22,149 bases of DNA from Ignavibacteriales bacterium UBA6490 (GTDB taxonomy: Bacteria > Bacteroidota > Ignavibacteria > Ignavibacteriales > Ignavibacteriaceae). The stretch covers positions 1 to 22,149 of the forward strand of contig DJMM01000082.1 in assembly GCA_002435365.1 (NCBI GenBank), read 5' to 3'. Within the stretch, counting starts at the first letter, position 1. Every line of letters begins with the position of its first letter. Position numbers and translations under genes: made by a program. Below, piece by piece: positions 1 to 6,729 of the stretch. A model generated the notes under the pieces. It worked only from the letters and a program-made list of their open reading frames with translations, searched no databases and had not been told where the DNA came from.

Positions 1-83
1 TTACCTTTAAATAAGATCAGCGTTTATTCAATATGATAATGAATAATTCCATTCCTGAAGTAATAGGAAGGGGATTATTTGTT

Positions 84-1142
84 TTACTTAGGCTCTTCTT
101 TATTTACGAACAGCGTCTGTGTAGGATAGGCGAACTGGATCTGCCTTTTCTCAAATTCAGTGTAAATGCTAAGATTTATATTCTGCTGAATATCCATATA
201 CTTAATGTAATCCTGACTAAGAACATAATAAACAATTTCAAAATTGAGACTGAAATCCCCGTATCTTACAAAATGCGCACGGTCAAATGTGGTATCCGGA
301 ATTTCTTCAATTATTTTTTTAATTAAGCCCGGGATTTCTTTTAGCGTTTCAGCTTTTGTATCGTAGGTTACTCCTAATGAAAAAACGATTCTTCTTTTTT
401 CCATTCTTTTATAATTATGAACACGCGAATTTACAAGATCTGTGTTTGAAAGAATTACCTGCTCTCCGCCGAGACTGCGTATTCGCGTTGTTTTTATACC
501 GAGATACTCAACCGTACCCATCTTGTCTCCCACTATAATATAATCGCCGATTGCAAAAGGACGATCGAAGAAAATTACAAAATAGCTGAAAATATCGCCA
601 AGAATTGTCTGCGCTGCCAGGGCTATGGCTATACCACCTATTCCTAAACCGGCGACCACCGCGGAAATATCAAATCCCAGATTGTCAAGAAGAAAAACCA
701 GTCCAATTGCCCAGATGACTATTTTAACAAGGGTTAGAACACCCCTTACCTGACGCTGTTTACTGTCGGATTCGCCTTTTCTGGCAAGGTAAGAACTTAG
801 ACTGAAATTAATTATGCTGATAATTAATCGGATGCTTAAATAAACGACAAGTACCGCCGAAGCAATGTCGAAAGCTTTGTTTACTTTGCTGCCCAGGTTA
901 AGGGTTTGAACTGCAAGGTAAAAACCCCCAAAGTATAGTAAAGGGATAACTGCTTTCTCAACGCCGCGCAAAATAAAATCATCCACCGTAGTTTCTGTTG
1001 CAGCCGCCCATTTTTTGAACCGGCTTAGAAAAACCGCTTTCAGTATGTAAATAATTAAAATTGCGAGAATAAAAATTCCTGCAGCGGTTATGTACATCTG
1101 AACTGTATTCCCAAGCCAGGTCTGGTCGAAAAATTCCTGCAT
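84..1142 (-). CDS. MscS-family small-conductance mechanosensitive ion channel
   Basis: An inner-membrane channel predicted to open under membrane tension and release solutes on osmotic downshock. Hydrophobic segments lie near residues 16-38, 64-82, 92-114 and 135-153. They are followed by the glycine/alanine-rich pore helix (about 158-192) with the family pattern GLGIGGIAIALAAQ and the DRPFAIGD turn into the cytoplasmic beta domain (about 195-350). At 352 aa it has more N-terminal membrane segments than the 286-aa E. coli MscS, as is common in this superfamily. The ATG is preceded by a good GAAGGAG ribosome binding site. It lies 88 nt downstream of the AlkD-like gene on the same strand, so it may be co-transcribed. 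Family assignment is secure; ion selectivity and gating cannot be read from the sequence. Confidence 0.93.
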   Translation of the reverse strand: MQEFFDQTWLGNTVQMYITAAGIFILAILIIYILKAVFLSRFKKWAAATETTVDDFILRGVEKAVIPLLYFGGFYLAVQTLNLGSKVNKAFDIASAVLVVYLSIRLIISIINFSLSSYLARKGESDSKQRQVRGVLTLVKIVIWAIGLVFLLDNLGFDISAVVAGLGIGGIAIALAAQTILGDIFSYFVIFFDRPFAIGDYIIVGDKMGTVEYLGIKTTRIRSLGGEQVILSNTDLVNSRVHNYKRMEKRRIVFSLGVTYDTKAETLKEIPGLIKKIIEEIPDTTFDRAHFVRYGDFSLNFEIVYYVLSQDYIKYMDIQQNINLSIYTEFEKRQIQFAYPTQTLFVNKEEPK

Positions 1143-1230
1143 TTTAATACTCCTTCAATAATTTATCCCCTGTAACATTTAAACTGGATACTGCATATCC
1201 TTGTTTTTTAAGATGAAAAAATTTTGATTA

Positions 1231-1932
1231 TTAAACAAGACCCTTTAAATAATTCCGGCGTTTTTCTTCCGGAAATTTCTCGATTGCATACCGAAGCATT
1301 GTACGGGGCATTGTTCGATAATGTTTTTTAAGAAAACCTTCCTCGGTTTTTAAATCCTTTTTTCCTATCTCCCTAAGCATCCAACCGCATGCTTTATTAA
1401 TGAGATCCCTCCGGTCGTTCAGAAGAAGTTCTACAAGTTCAAGAGAAACGCCGAACGATCCCTGCTTAATAAAATAAAACGTGGATAGAACCGCAATTCT
1501 CCTTTCCCATAAATCACCGCCCCGGCAATATTCAAAAAGGATATCCTTTTCTTTATCCAATAAATAAGGACCCAATATATAGGGGGCTGAAAGATCGACC
1601 AGATCCCAGTTATTAATGAACTTCCTATGGCGAATGTAAAACCTTACAATTTTCTCTTTATCACGTTCACTCCCCCTGTTAAATTGTTTGGTCAGAACAA
1701 TAAGCGAAAGGAGACGTTCTTCATGAATCGGCGATCTGATAAGCTGCTTCAGATCCGCAAAAGAGAGCGAGGAAAACAGGGCAGCAGTTTTTCTTATTGA
1801 AGGTACTTTGACCCCCATAAATATATCGCCCTCTCCATACTCACCGGGACCTGTTTTGAAAAACCTTTGCAGAATTGCGGCATCACCGGGTAATGCATAT
1901 TTACGAAGTTCGGCTTTGACTTTGTTTACCAT
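1231..1932 (-). CDS. AlkD-type DNA alkylation repair protein (HEAT-like DNA glycosylase)
   Basis: Predicted DNA glycosylase removing positively charged alkylated bases such as N3- or N7-alkylpurines, acting without base flipping as known for AlkD. The protein is 233 aa, the usual length, and is built of helical HEAT-like repeats. Residues matching the AlkD active site are visible: the run NNWDLVD places W109 and D113 as in Bacillus cereus AlkD, followed by LWERR (W142, R144, R145) and a late tryptophan in ACGWMLREIG (W184). No clear Shine-Dalgarno precedes the ATG; the leader is AT-rich. The 440-nt region upstream contains hairpins, two of them terminator-like on this strand, which could affect its expression (inference). 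Confidence 0.92.
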   Translation of the reverse strand: MVNKVKAELRKYALPGDAAILQRFFKTGPGEYGEGDIFMGVKVPSIRKTAALFSSLSFADLKQLIRSPIHEERLLSLIVLTKQFNRGSERDKEKIVRFYIRHRKFINNWDLVDLSAPYILGPYLLDKEKDILFEYCRGGDLWERRIAVLSTFYFIKQGSFGVSLELVELLLNDRRDLINKACGWMLREIGKKDLKTEEGFLKKHYRTMPRTMLRYAIEKFPEEKRRNYLKGLV

Positions 1933-2013
1933 TTTAAAAATATTAATAAATTAATTAAAACAATCGATGTAAATATAATTATCAGGATTCTAATGCCTAA
2001 ATAAAAAATCTTG

Positions 2014-2030
2014 CGGGACTAATGGTCCCG
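2014..2030 (-). terminator. Terminator-like hairpin on the minus strand
   Basis: CGGGAC (2014-2019) pairs with GTCCCG (2025-2030) around a 5-nt loop. Read on the minus strand, the stem is followed after about five bases by a run of T (complement of the A-run near 2002-2008). No minus-strand gene lies directly upstream of it, so it would act on a leader or a small RNA. Confidence 0.4.
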
Positions 2031-2050
2031 TGTAAGTCTCCGCTTAAGCA

Positions 2051-2083
2051 AAAAAATGGAGAAGCACATTTTATGGCTTCTCC
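2051..2083 (-). terminator. Rho-independent terminator-like hairpin without an upstream gene
   Basis: GGAGAAGC (2058-2065) pairs perfectly with GCTTCTCC (2076-2083) around a 10-nt loop. On the minus strand the stem is followed by A and then about seven T, the classical intrinsic terminator layout. No minus-strand reading frame ends just upstream (2084-2371), so it may end a small RNA, attenuate the AlkD-like gene, or be a relic. Confidence 0.5.
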
Positions 2084-2118
2084 GCTTATTAATATTAATA
2101 TATTTTTTACTTTATAAG

Positions 2119-2140
2119 CCGGATGTGTCAATACATCCGG
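2119..2140. repeat. Perfect 8-bp inverted repeat, 6-nt loop
   Basis: CCGGATGT (2119-2126) and ACATCCGG (2133-2140) form a stable hairpin around GTCAAT. There is no T-run on either side, so it is not a terminator. It is the first of three hairpins when read on the minus strand. Confidence 0.5.
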
Positions 2141-2371
2141 TGGAGGAACATTTTACGATATGTAATGTTTTCTTTTTCTTCGTTCAACAGACCTCCATAA
2201 TTAGTTAAAAAAATATTTATATATGAATGATCATTCGTTAAGAACTTAAGCACTTTTCAAATAAATATCAATGGCATCTTGTGCCCTAACTTGTGTTTTC
2301 AGTGAATATTATTTTAATTTAAAGGCAACATTTTGCTCTCTGCCGCATCTTTTTAAAAAAGGAATATCTGG

Positions 2372-2896
2372 TTGCATTCAGAAGTTAAAGAAATACTTGC
2401 ATTTACTCGATTATTTAACCTTTATAAAAGGCAGGTGTATAATTATGCCGTCAGGATGGTTTCCGACAGGATGGCCGCAGAGGATATTGTACAGAATGTT
2501 TTTCTTAAGCTTTATGAGAATATTAATTCCATAAGAAACAGGGAAAGCATAAATTATTGGATTTTTCGTACCGCAAGGAATGAAATTTATGCCTGGTACC
2601 GCAGGCAGAAATCGTATAGAAAAGTATTTAATTCTGCTGAAGCGGATGAACTGATTATCGATTCCGGAATTGATGTTGCCGGTGAAATTGAAATTAAGGA
2701 ATTGTCTGCAATTATCGCAAAAGAAGTAGAAGCCCTGCCCGAAGTATACAAGGAAATATTTATTCTTAAAGAATATGCCGGACTGTCCTATAGAGAAATC
2801 GCCGGTGTAATGAGTGTAACCGAAGACCTTGTAAAGAGCAGATTATTCAAAATAAGAAAAAAACTGATTGAAAAACTTACAACAAGAATTTTATAG
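2372..2896 (+). CDS. ECF-type RNA polymerase sigma factor
   Basis: A group IV (extracytoplasmic function) sigma factor that directs RNA polymerase to a small regulon. Sigma region 2 spans about residues 9-80 (FTRLFNLYKRQVYNYA, then AAEDIVQNVFLKLYENI and the promoter-melting part around YWIFRTARNEI). Region 4 spans about 112-170 and contains a helix-turn-helix with LSYREIAGVMSVTEDLVKSR. Length 174 aa is typical. The start is TTG: the first in-frame ATG (2456) would cut away half of region 2, and an AAAAAAGGA site precedes the TTG. The stop codon is 8 nt before the anti-sigma-like gene, so the two are very likely co-transcribed and the factor is probably held inactive by that partner. Confidence 0.93.
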   Translation: MHSEVKEILAFTRLFNLYKRQVYNYAVRMVSDRMAAEDIVQNVFLKLYENINSIRNRESINYWIFRTARNEIYAWYRRQKSYRKVFNSAEADELIIDSGIDVAGEIEIKELSAIIAKEVEALPEVYKEIFILKEYAGLSYREIAGVMSVTEDLVKSRLFKIRKKLIEKLTTRIL

Positions 2897-2904
2897 GTGC
2901 AGAA

Positions 2905-3375
2905 ATGTCTCCAGATGAAGTTAAAAGACTGGTTGAGCTTTATTTCGACGGGGAACTTGAAAAAAAACGGGAACCTGTTTTATTCGCAGTGCTGTCCGAA
3001 GATGAGCAGGCCCGGGATTATTTTAAAAAGTTAAATTTGATCCATACAGCGGCCAGGGAAAGCGAGGAAGATTTTCCACCGGCACTTGAAGAAAGAATAT
3101 TCAACTCTATTGAACACAGCGCAGCAAGATCCGGCGGATTATTTAAAGGAAACTTTTATGCAAATGCGGCATCTTTAGTAATAGCAGCCCTGCTTCTTAT
3201 AGTCAGCATTTTTCTTTTCGGCGAAGTGCGGGATTATAAAAACAGGATTGCCCTGGTATCCGAACAGGTTGCAGCGCAGAAACAAACTATAGATTTAATA
3301 ATTAATAATTCGCTGCCGCCAGTGGAGATAAGATCTCAAAAAGTAGAGGAAGTAATTGTAAACGCAAACTTATAG
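2905..3375 (+). CDS. Membrane-anchored anti-sigma-factor-like protein
   Basis: Probable regulator of the upstream ECF sigma factor, judged mainly from position. The protein is 156 aa: a charged cytoplasmic N-terminal part (1-82), which starts with the helical pattern seen in anti-sigma domains (DEVKRLVELYFDGELE), one transmembrane helix at about 86-107, and a short outer part with a coiled-coil-like stretch (108-135). The HxxxCxxC zinc motif of ZAS anti-sigma factors is absent. The ribosome binding site AGGTG overlaps the stop codon region of the sigma gene, which suggests translational coupling. It is followed 10 nt later by the TonB-domain lipoprotein. The function is inferred from context and topology, not from a clear domain match. 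Confidence 0.7.
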   Translation: MSPDEVKRLVELYFDGELEKKREPVLFAVLSEDEQARDYFKKLNLIHTAARESEEDFPPALEERIFNSIEHSAARSGGLFKGNFYANAASLVIAALLLIVSIFLFGEVRDYKNRIALVSEQVAAQKQTIDLIINNSLPPVEIRSQKVEEVIVNANL

Positions 3376-3385
3376 GAGTTTCTAA

Positions 3386-4123
3386 ATGAAAAGTATCATT
3401 ATTATTCTACTCTCCGGTTTATTGACAAGCGGTTGCGTAGACAACAAAAAGAGTAATGAGCTGCAGAGTAATGAAACCAAGGCTGAGTATGTTGCCGATC
3501 TCGACAAAGGACCCATGCCGGTTGGCGGAATGGAGGCTATTCAGTCCAAGGTGGTTTATCCCCCTGAAGCGAAAGAAAAAAATATTCAGGGCAAGGTTCT
3601 GGTTAAGCTTCTTGTTGATGAGAAAGGTAATTTGGAAGGAACCGAGATAGTTCAAAGTGCCGGCAAGCTGCTGGATATGGCTGCCATTGACGCAGTGGGA
3701 AAAGTTAAATTTACTCCCGGATATAAGGACGGCAAGGCAGTAAAATCCGGGGTTATCATTCCGATCTTATTTAAACTTGATGGCGATGGTAAAAAAGGAA
3801 AAGCGTCACTGAAGAAAGAAGGGGAGTACTATCTGGAAGCGCAGCAAATGCCTCTAATAGTAGGCGGTATCCAGGCTATTCTAAAGAATATTGTGTACCC
3901 TGAAGCGGAGAAAAAAGCGGGCCGGGAAGGAAAAGTAATAGTGGCAGTATATGTGGATGAAAAAGGGGCCATCGTCAAAAAAGAAGTGGTGAAAGGAGTA
4001 AATTCCGCACTAGATCAAGCTTCCCTTAATGCACTGGAGGGGATACAATTTACTCCAGCCAGGGTAGACGGCAAAAATGTTAAATCTAAAATAATGCTTC
4101 CGATTCAGTTTAGACTGAAATAA
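3386..4123 (+). CDS. Lipoprotein with two tandem TonB C-terminal domains
   Basis: A secreted lipoprotein of unknown exact role. Residues 1-16 are a short hydrophobic signal ending in the lipobox LTSGC, so C17 should be lipidated; the +2 residue is Val, compatible with outer-membrane sorting by the E. coli rule. Two TonB C-terminal-type domains follow, at about 42-130 and 153-244, each with the pattern P-VGG-(Q)AI...VYP.EA......GKV.V...VDEKG and ending in (V)KFTP/QFTP...GK.VKS...PI.F. The proline-rich spacer and N-terminal membrane helix of a true TonB are missing, so energy transduction with ExbB/ExbD is unlikely. Strong AGGAG site. It is the last gene of the sigma/anti-sigma operon, so it may sense or signal envelope state, or be an output of the sigma factor. 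Confidence 0.85.
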   Translation: MKSIIIILLSGLLTSGCVDNKKSNELQSNETKAEYVADLDKGPMPVGGMEAIQSKVVYPPEAKEKNIQGKVLVKLLVDEKGNLEGTEIVQSAGKLLDMAAIDAVGKVKFTPGYKDGKAVKSGVIIPILFKLDGDGKKGKASLKKEGEYYLEAQQMPLIVGGIQAILKNIVYPEAEKKAGREGKVIVAVYVDEKGAIVKKEVVKGVNSALDQASLNALEGIQFTPARVDGKNVKSKIMLPIQFRLK

Positions 4124-4131
4124 TGTGATAA

Positions 4132-4162
4132 GTAGAATAAAATAATTCTACGGTTTGTTTTT
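4132..4162 (+). terminator. Rho-independent terminator of the ECF sigma operon
   Basis: GTAGAAT (4132-4138) pairs perfectly with ATTCTAC (4145-4151) around a 6-nt AT loop, followed by the T-rich tail GGTTTGTTTTT. It starts 9 nt after the stop codon of the TonB-domain lipoprotein. Confidence 0.6.
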
Positions 4163-4170
4163 CAACCCTG

Positions 4171-4314
4171 CAATTATACCTGATTCTGTCTTACCCGGCC
4201 TATAGGCTCGGCTTACCCTACACATACCTTCGGTACAGTCAGCCAAAATTGGCTGGGAATGCCGAAGTGTAGCCGGAGGATAGCCGGAGGATAAACGGGA
4301 GATGGGTACAATTA
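4171..4314. repeat. Nested imperfect inverted-repeat element (about 144 bp)
   Basis: Outermost arms AATTATACC (4172-4180) and GGTACAATT (4305-4313) match at 8 of 9 positions. Inside them CCCG (4194-4197) faces CGGG (4296-4299), CTACA (4218-4222) faces TGTAG (4268-4272), CTTCGG (4228-4233) faces CCGAAG (4262-4267), and CAGCCAA (4240-4246) faces TTGGCTG (4249-4255) around a 2-nt loop. The right arm holds an 11-nt tandem duplication AGCCGGAGGAT (4271-4281 and 4282-4292). The whole can fold as one long hairpin. It may be a MITE- or REP-like intergenic repeat, or a structured RNA. Copy number cannot be judged from this window. Confidence 0.55.
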
Positions 4315-4430
4315 CATCATTTGACCTTTCCCTATATAGTATACAATGTTTTAAGACAGTAAATTTATAATATAAATAAAGGAAAGACAGATGGATGGTC
4401 AGAGATTACCGGGCGTTAGGCAGCGGATGC

Positions 4431-5957
4431 TTAATGCTCTTTTATCTTAACTTCCTCTTCTTCAGGTTTGGGTCTTTCGTAAAGACCGGCAAGATATTTA
4501 TACCTGCCTGCAACTTCATATGGAACCATATCCCAGGTAAAGCGCCAGGTCCAGTTTCCGCCGAGCGTCCCCGGGAAATTCATTCTTGCATCACCGCCGA
4601 GATTTAAGATATCCTGCATGGGAATTACGGCAAGGTCGCAAACTGATCTGTAGGCAGTTCTTATAAGTTCATAGGTTAAATCATTTCCGTAATAATTAAG
4701 ATATTTCTGAGTATGCTCATAAATATCGTTATCCTGGTGCATAGCTTTTTCAAAATAAGCACGGGTGGTGTCATTATCATGCGAGCCGGTCATAACCAGA
4801 CTATTGGGTACCAGGTTATGAGGCAGGAACCTGGTTTCCATTTTCGTTCCAAATGCGAACTGGAGAATTTTCATTCCCGGAAAATTAAACTTATCACGGA
4901 GATTGCGGACGGATTGTGTAATAACCCCCAGGTCTTCTGCAATAATCGGCAGCTCTCCCAGGTATTTTATTAATGTACTGAAGAATTTTTCCCCGGGAGC
5001 TTTAACCCACCTTCCGGTAATTGCAGATTCTGCATCCCCCGGAATTTCCCAGTAAGCATCAAATCCCCTGAAGTGGTCTATTCTGATTATATCTACCAGC
5101 TGCAGCAGCTTGGATATTCTTTTCCGCCACCATTGGAAATCATCTTTCTCCATTGCTTTCCAGTTGAAAAGCGGGTTCCCCCACAGCTGTCCTGTTTCGG
5201 AAAAATAATCCGGGGGTACACCAGCTACCGTAAGGAGCTTTCCTTCTTCATCCACACTGAAAAGATCCTTATGCTGCCAGAGGTCAGCGCTGTCATAAGC
5301 AATAAAAATCGGCATATCTCCGATCATCTTAATATTTTTTGAACGGGCATAGTTATGGAGTTCACTCCACTGCCTGAAAAATGTGAACTGTATAAACTTC
5401 CTGTAGCTGATATCATCTTCCAGTTTGGTTGCCCACTCTTTGAGTATTTTTGGTTTTCGTTTAATCAGATCTTTGTTCCAGCTGTTCCATGCTCTGCCGC
5501 CATGAAAATCCTTCAGCGCCATAAACAGGGCATAATCATCCAGCCAGTCTGCGTTATCACTGCAGAACGAATCAAATTCCTCAGTTGCTTTATTACTTTT
5601 AAAATTTATATAAGCTTTTTGAAGCAGCGAGTATTTATAATTAATAACTTTGCCGAACTCAATTTTATGGGGGTCAAATTGGGGAATATTCTGCAAATCT
5701 GCCTCGGCCAGCAGACCATCGTCTTTTAATTTATCCGGACTGATAAGAAGCGGATTTCCGGCAAAAGCTGAAAAGCACTGATAGGGCGAATCCCCATAGC
5801 CGGTTGGTCCCAATGGAAAAACCTGCCATATATTTTGTCCTGCTGATTCCAGGAAATTGACAAAGTTATAGGCCTCAGGTCCCAGGTCTCCGATCCCGAA
5901 TTTTCCGGGAAGAGATGTGGGATGCAGTAAAATGCCTGCTGCTCTTTCAAATCTCAT
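4431..5957 (-). CDS. malQ: 4-alpha-glucanotransferase (amylomaltase, GH77)
   Basis: Cytoplasmic enzyme transferring alpha-1,4-glucan segments between maltooligosaccharides, used in glycogen or maltodextrin metabolism. Length 508 aa is typical of the short bacterial GH77 type. All catalytic residues are visible: nucleophile D294 in RIDHFRGFDAYWEIP, acid/base E341 in IIAEDLG, and the transition-state stabiliser D394 in GSHDND. The N-terminus has the family pattern GILLHPTSLPGKFGIGDLG, and the substrate-loop pattern VPPDYFSETGQLWGNPLF is also present. No clear Shine-Dalgarno is seen before the ATG; the leader is an AT-rich stretch just after a terminator, so the gene probably has its own promoter within about 100 nt. 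No other glycogen gene lies in the window. Confidence 0.96.
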   Translation of the reverse strand: MRFERAAGILLHPTSLPGKFGIGDLGPEAYNFVNFLESAGQNIWQVFPLGPTGYGDSPYQCFSAFAGNPLLISPDKLKDDGLLAEADLQNIPQFDPHKIEFGKVINYKYSLLQKAYINFKSNKATEEFDSFCSDNADWLDDYALFMALKDFHGGRAWNSWNKDLIKRKPKILKEWATKLEDDISYRKFIQFTFFRQWSELHNYARSKNIKMIGDMPIFIAYDSADLWQHKDLFSVDEEGKLLTVAGVPPDYFSETGQLWGNPLFNWKAMEKDDFQWWRKRISKLLQLVDIIRIDHFRGFDAYWEIPGDAESAITGRWVKAPGEKFFSTLIKYLGELPIIAEDLGVITQSVRNLRDKFNFPGMKILQFAFGTKMETRFLPHNLVPNSLVMTGSHDNDTTRAYFEKAMHQDNDIYEHTQKYLNYYGNDLTYELIRTAYRSVCDLAVIPMQDILNLGGDARMNFPGTLGGNWTWRFTWDMVPYEVAGRYKYLAGLYERPKPEEEEVKIKEH

Positions 5958-6002
5958 AGTAGATATATCTTAATTAATAATAATAAAGGTCAGTACAATA
6001 AT

Positions 6003-6034
6003 AAAAAAAGGGACTGTATTTAGCAGTCCCTTTT
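6003..6034 (-). terminator. Rho-independent terminator of the small beta-barrel gene
   Basis: AAAAGGGACTG (6006-6016) pairs perfectly with CAGTCCCTTTT (6024-6034) around a 7-nt loop. Read on the minus strand the stem runs into about seven T. It lies 23 nt after the stop codon of the gene at 6057-6608 and separates it from malQ. The plus strand also has a short T-run. Confidence 0.85.
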
Positions 6035-6056
6035 GTAATTAAATAAATTTTATTAC

Positions 6057-6608
6057 TTATAGCCTAACGTTGAGACCAACAGTGAAATATCCGATACCGT
6101 AACCGGCTTCGGCAAAAACACCTATGTTAGGAGAAAACAAGTATCTTACTCCTCCGTGAAAACCAAACAGTGCATAACTGCCTTCAGCAGTATATCCAAC
6201 TCCGCCCCATCCTGATGGTTCACTTACACTCACTATATTGTATCCTAATGTTGCACCGCCATAGACATCAACCTCATCGGTCGGTTCCATAAAATGATAT
6301 TCACCACGGGCACCAATTATAATATAACTGTAAGTCCAGGTCCAGTCCTGATTGTTACCGCCATACCAGTAACCGCCCCATGAATATGATGACTGGCTGT
6401 AACCGACTATACCACCAATTGAAAATTTTTCATGAAATCCATACTGAAAACCAACTGAAATAGGAGGAAAATCAGTATCTCCGTATACACCGGCTAAACC
6501 AAAGCCAATACCGGCGTTCAGATTATTTACACCTTTTTTATATCCCTGAGCAAATGCTAAGGATCCAAATAGAACGAAAATGATAAGAACTGAAAAGAAC
6601 TTTTTCAT
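6057..6608 (-). CDS. Small secreted outer-membrane beta-barrel protein
   Basis: Residues 1-20 form a clear Sec signal peptide (two Lys, hydrophobic core, cleavage expected after AFA). The remaining 163 aa consist of alternating short beta-strand-like stretches rich in Gly, Tyr and aromatic residues, such as GIGFGLAGVYGDTDF, YSQSSYSWGGYWYGG and GIGYFTVGLNVRL at the extreme C-terminus. This is typical of small 8-stranded OmpA/OmpW/PorT-like barrels. Exact function unknown. The gene has its own Bacteroidota-type promoter, a good AGGAG ribosome binding site and its own terminator, so it is a single-gene transcript, probably well expressed (inference). Confidence 0.8.
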   Translation of the reverse strand: MKKFFSVLIIFVLFGSLAFAQGYKKGVNNLNAGIGFGLAGVYGDTDFPPISVGFQYGFHEKFSIGGIVGYSQSSYSWGGYWYGGNNQDWTWTYSYIIIGARGEYHFMEPTDEVDVYGGATLGYNIVSVSEPSGWGGVGYTAEGSYALFGFHGGVRYLFSPNIGVFAEAGYGIGYFTVGLNVRL

Positions 6609-6671
6609 ACTTTCTCCTGATAGGTTATTACGTTTTTCTGTGCTTTACCAAGCCAGTGAAATTAATTTCTG

Positions 6672-6702
6672 CAAAAATAGTTGAATATTTGATTTTTACA
6701 AA
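6672..6702 (-). promoter_or_regulatory. Bacteroidota-type promoter (TTTG-N19-TAnnTTTG)
   Basis: On the minus strand, TTTG (complement of 6699-6702) is followed after exactly 19 nt by TATTTTTG (complement of 6672-6679). This agrees with the -33/-7 consensus known for Bacteroidota housekeeping sigma factors. It would give a leader of about 55-60 nt before the beta-barrel gene starting at 6608. Confidence 0.7.
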
Positions 6703-6729
6703 TGAAAAAACGACAAAAAAACTGTAATC

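Larger units (their letters stand above)
1933..2371. other. Intergenic region between divergent genes, with several hairpins
   Basis: No convincing gene is seen. The stretch separates the AlkD-like gene (minus) from the ECF sigma gene (plus) and must hold promoters for both. It contains three perfect inverted repeats (2014-2030, 2058-2083, 2119-2140), listed separately, and a 12-bp perfect palindrome GAATGATCATTC at 2225-2236 that could be an operator. No Bacteroidota-type TAnnTTTG box was found on either strand in a plausible position. Confidence 0.7.
4124..4430. other. Intergenic region between convergent genes
   Basis: No gene is seen. The first 40 nt hold the terminator of the sigma operon. 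The middle (4171-4314) is a GC-richer block with nested inverted repeats and a short tandem repeat, listed separately. The last 115 nt up to the end of malQ show no clear feature. Confidence 0.7.

Noticed and set aside
2145..2175. GGAAC resembling an ECF -35 element upstream of the sigma gene, suggesting autoregulation
   Set aside because: No GTC-type -10 element is found at 16-17 nt, and the site is more than 190 nt from the start codon.
2271..2534. Possible 87-aa plus-strand frame overlapping the sigma factor start
   Set aside because: It overlaps the well-supported sigma factor gene in another frame, has no recognisable motif, and has no good ribosome binding site.
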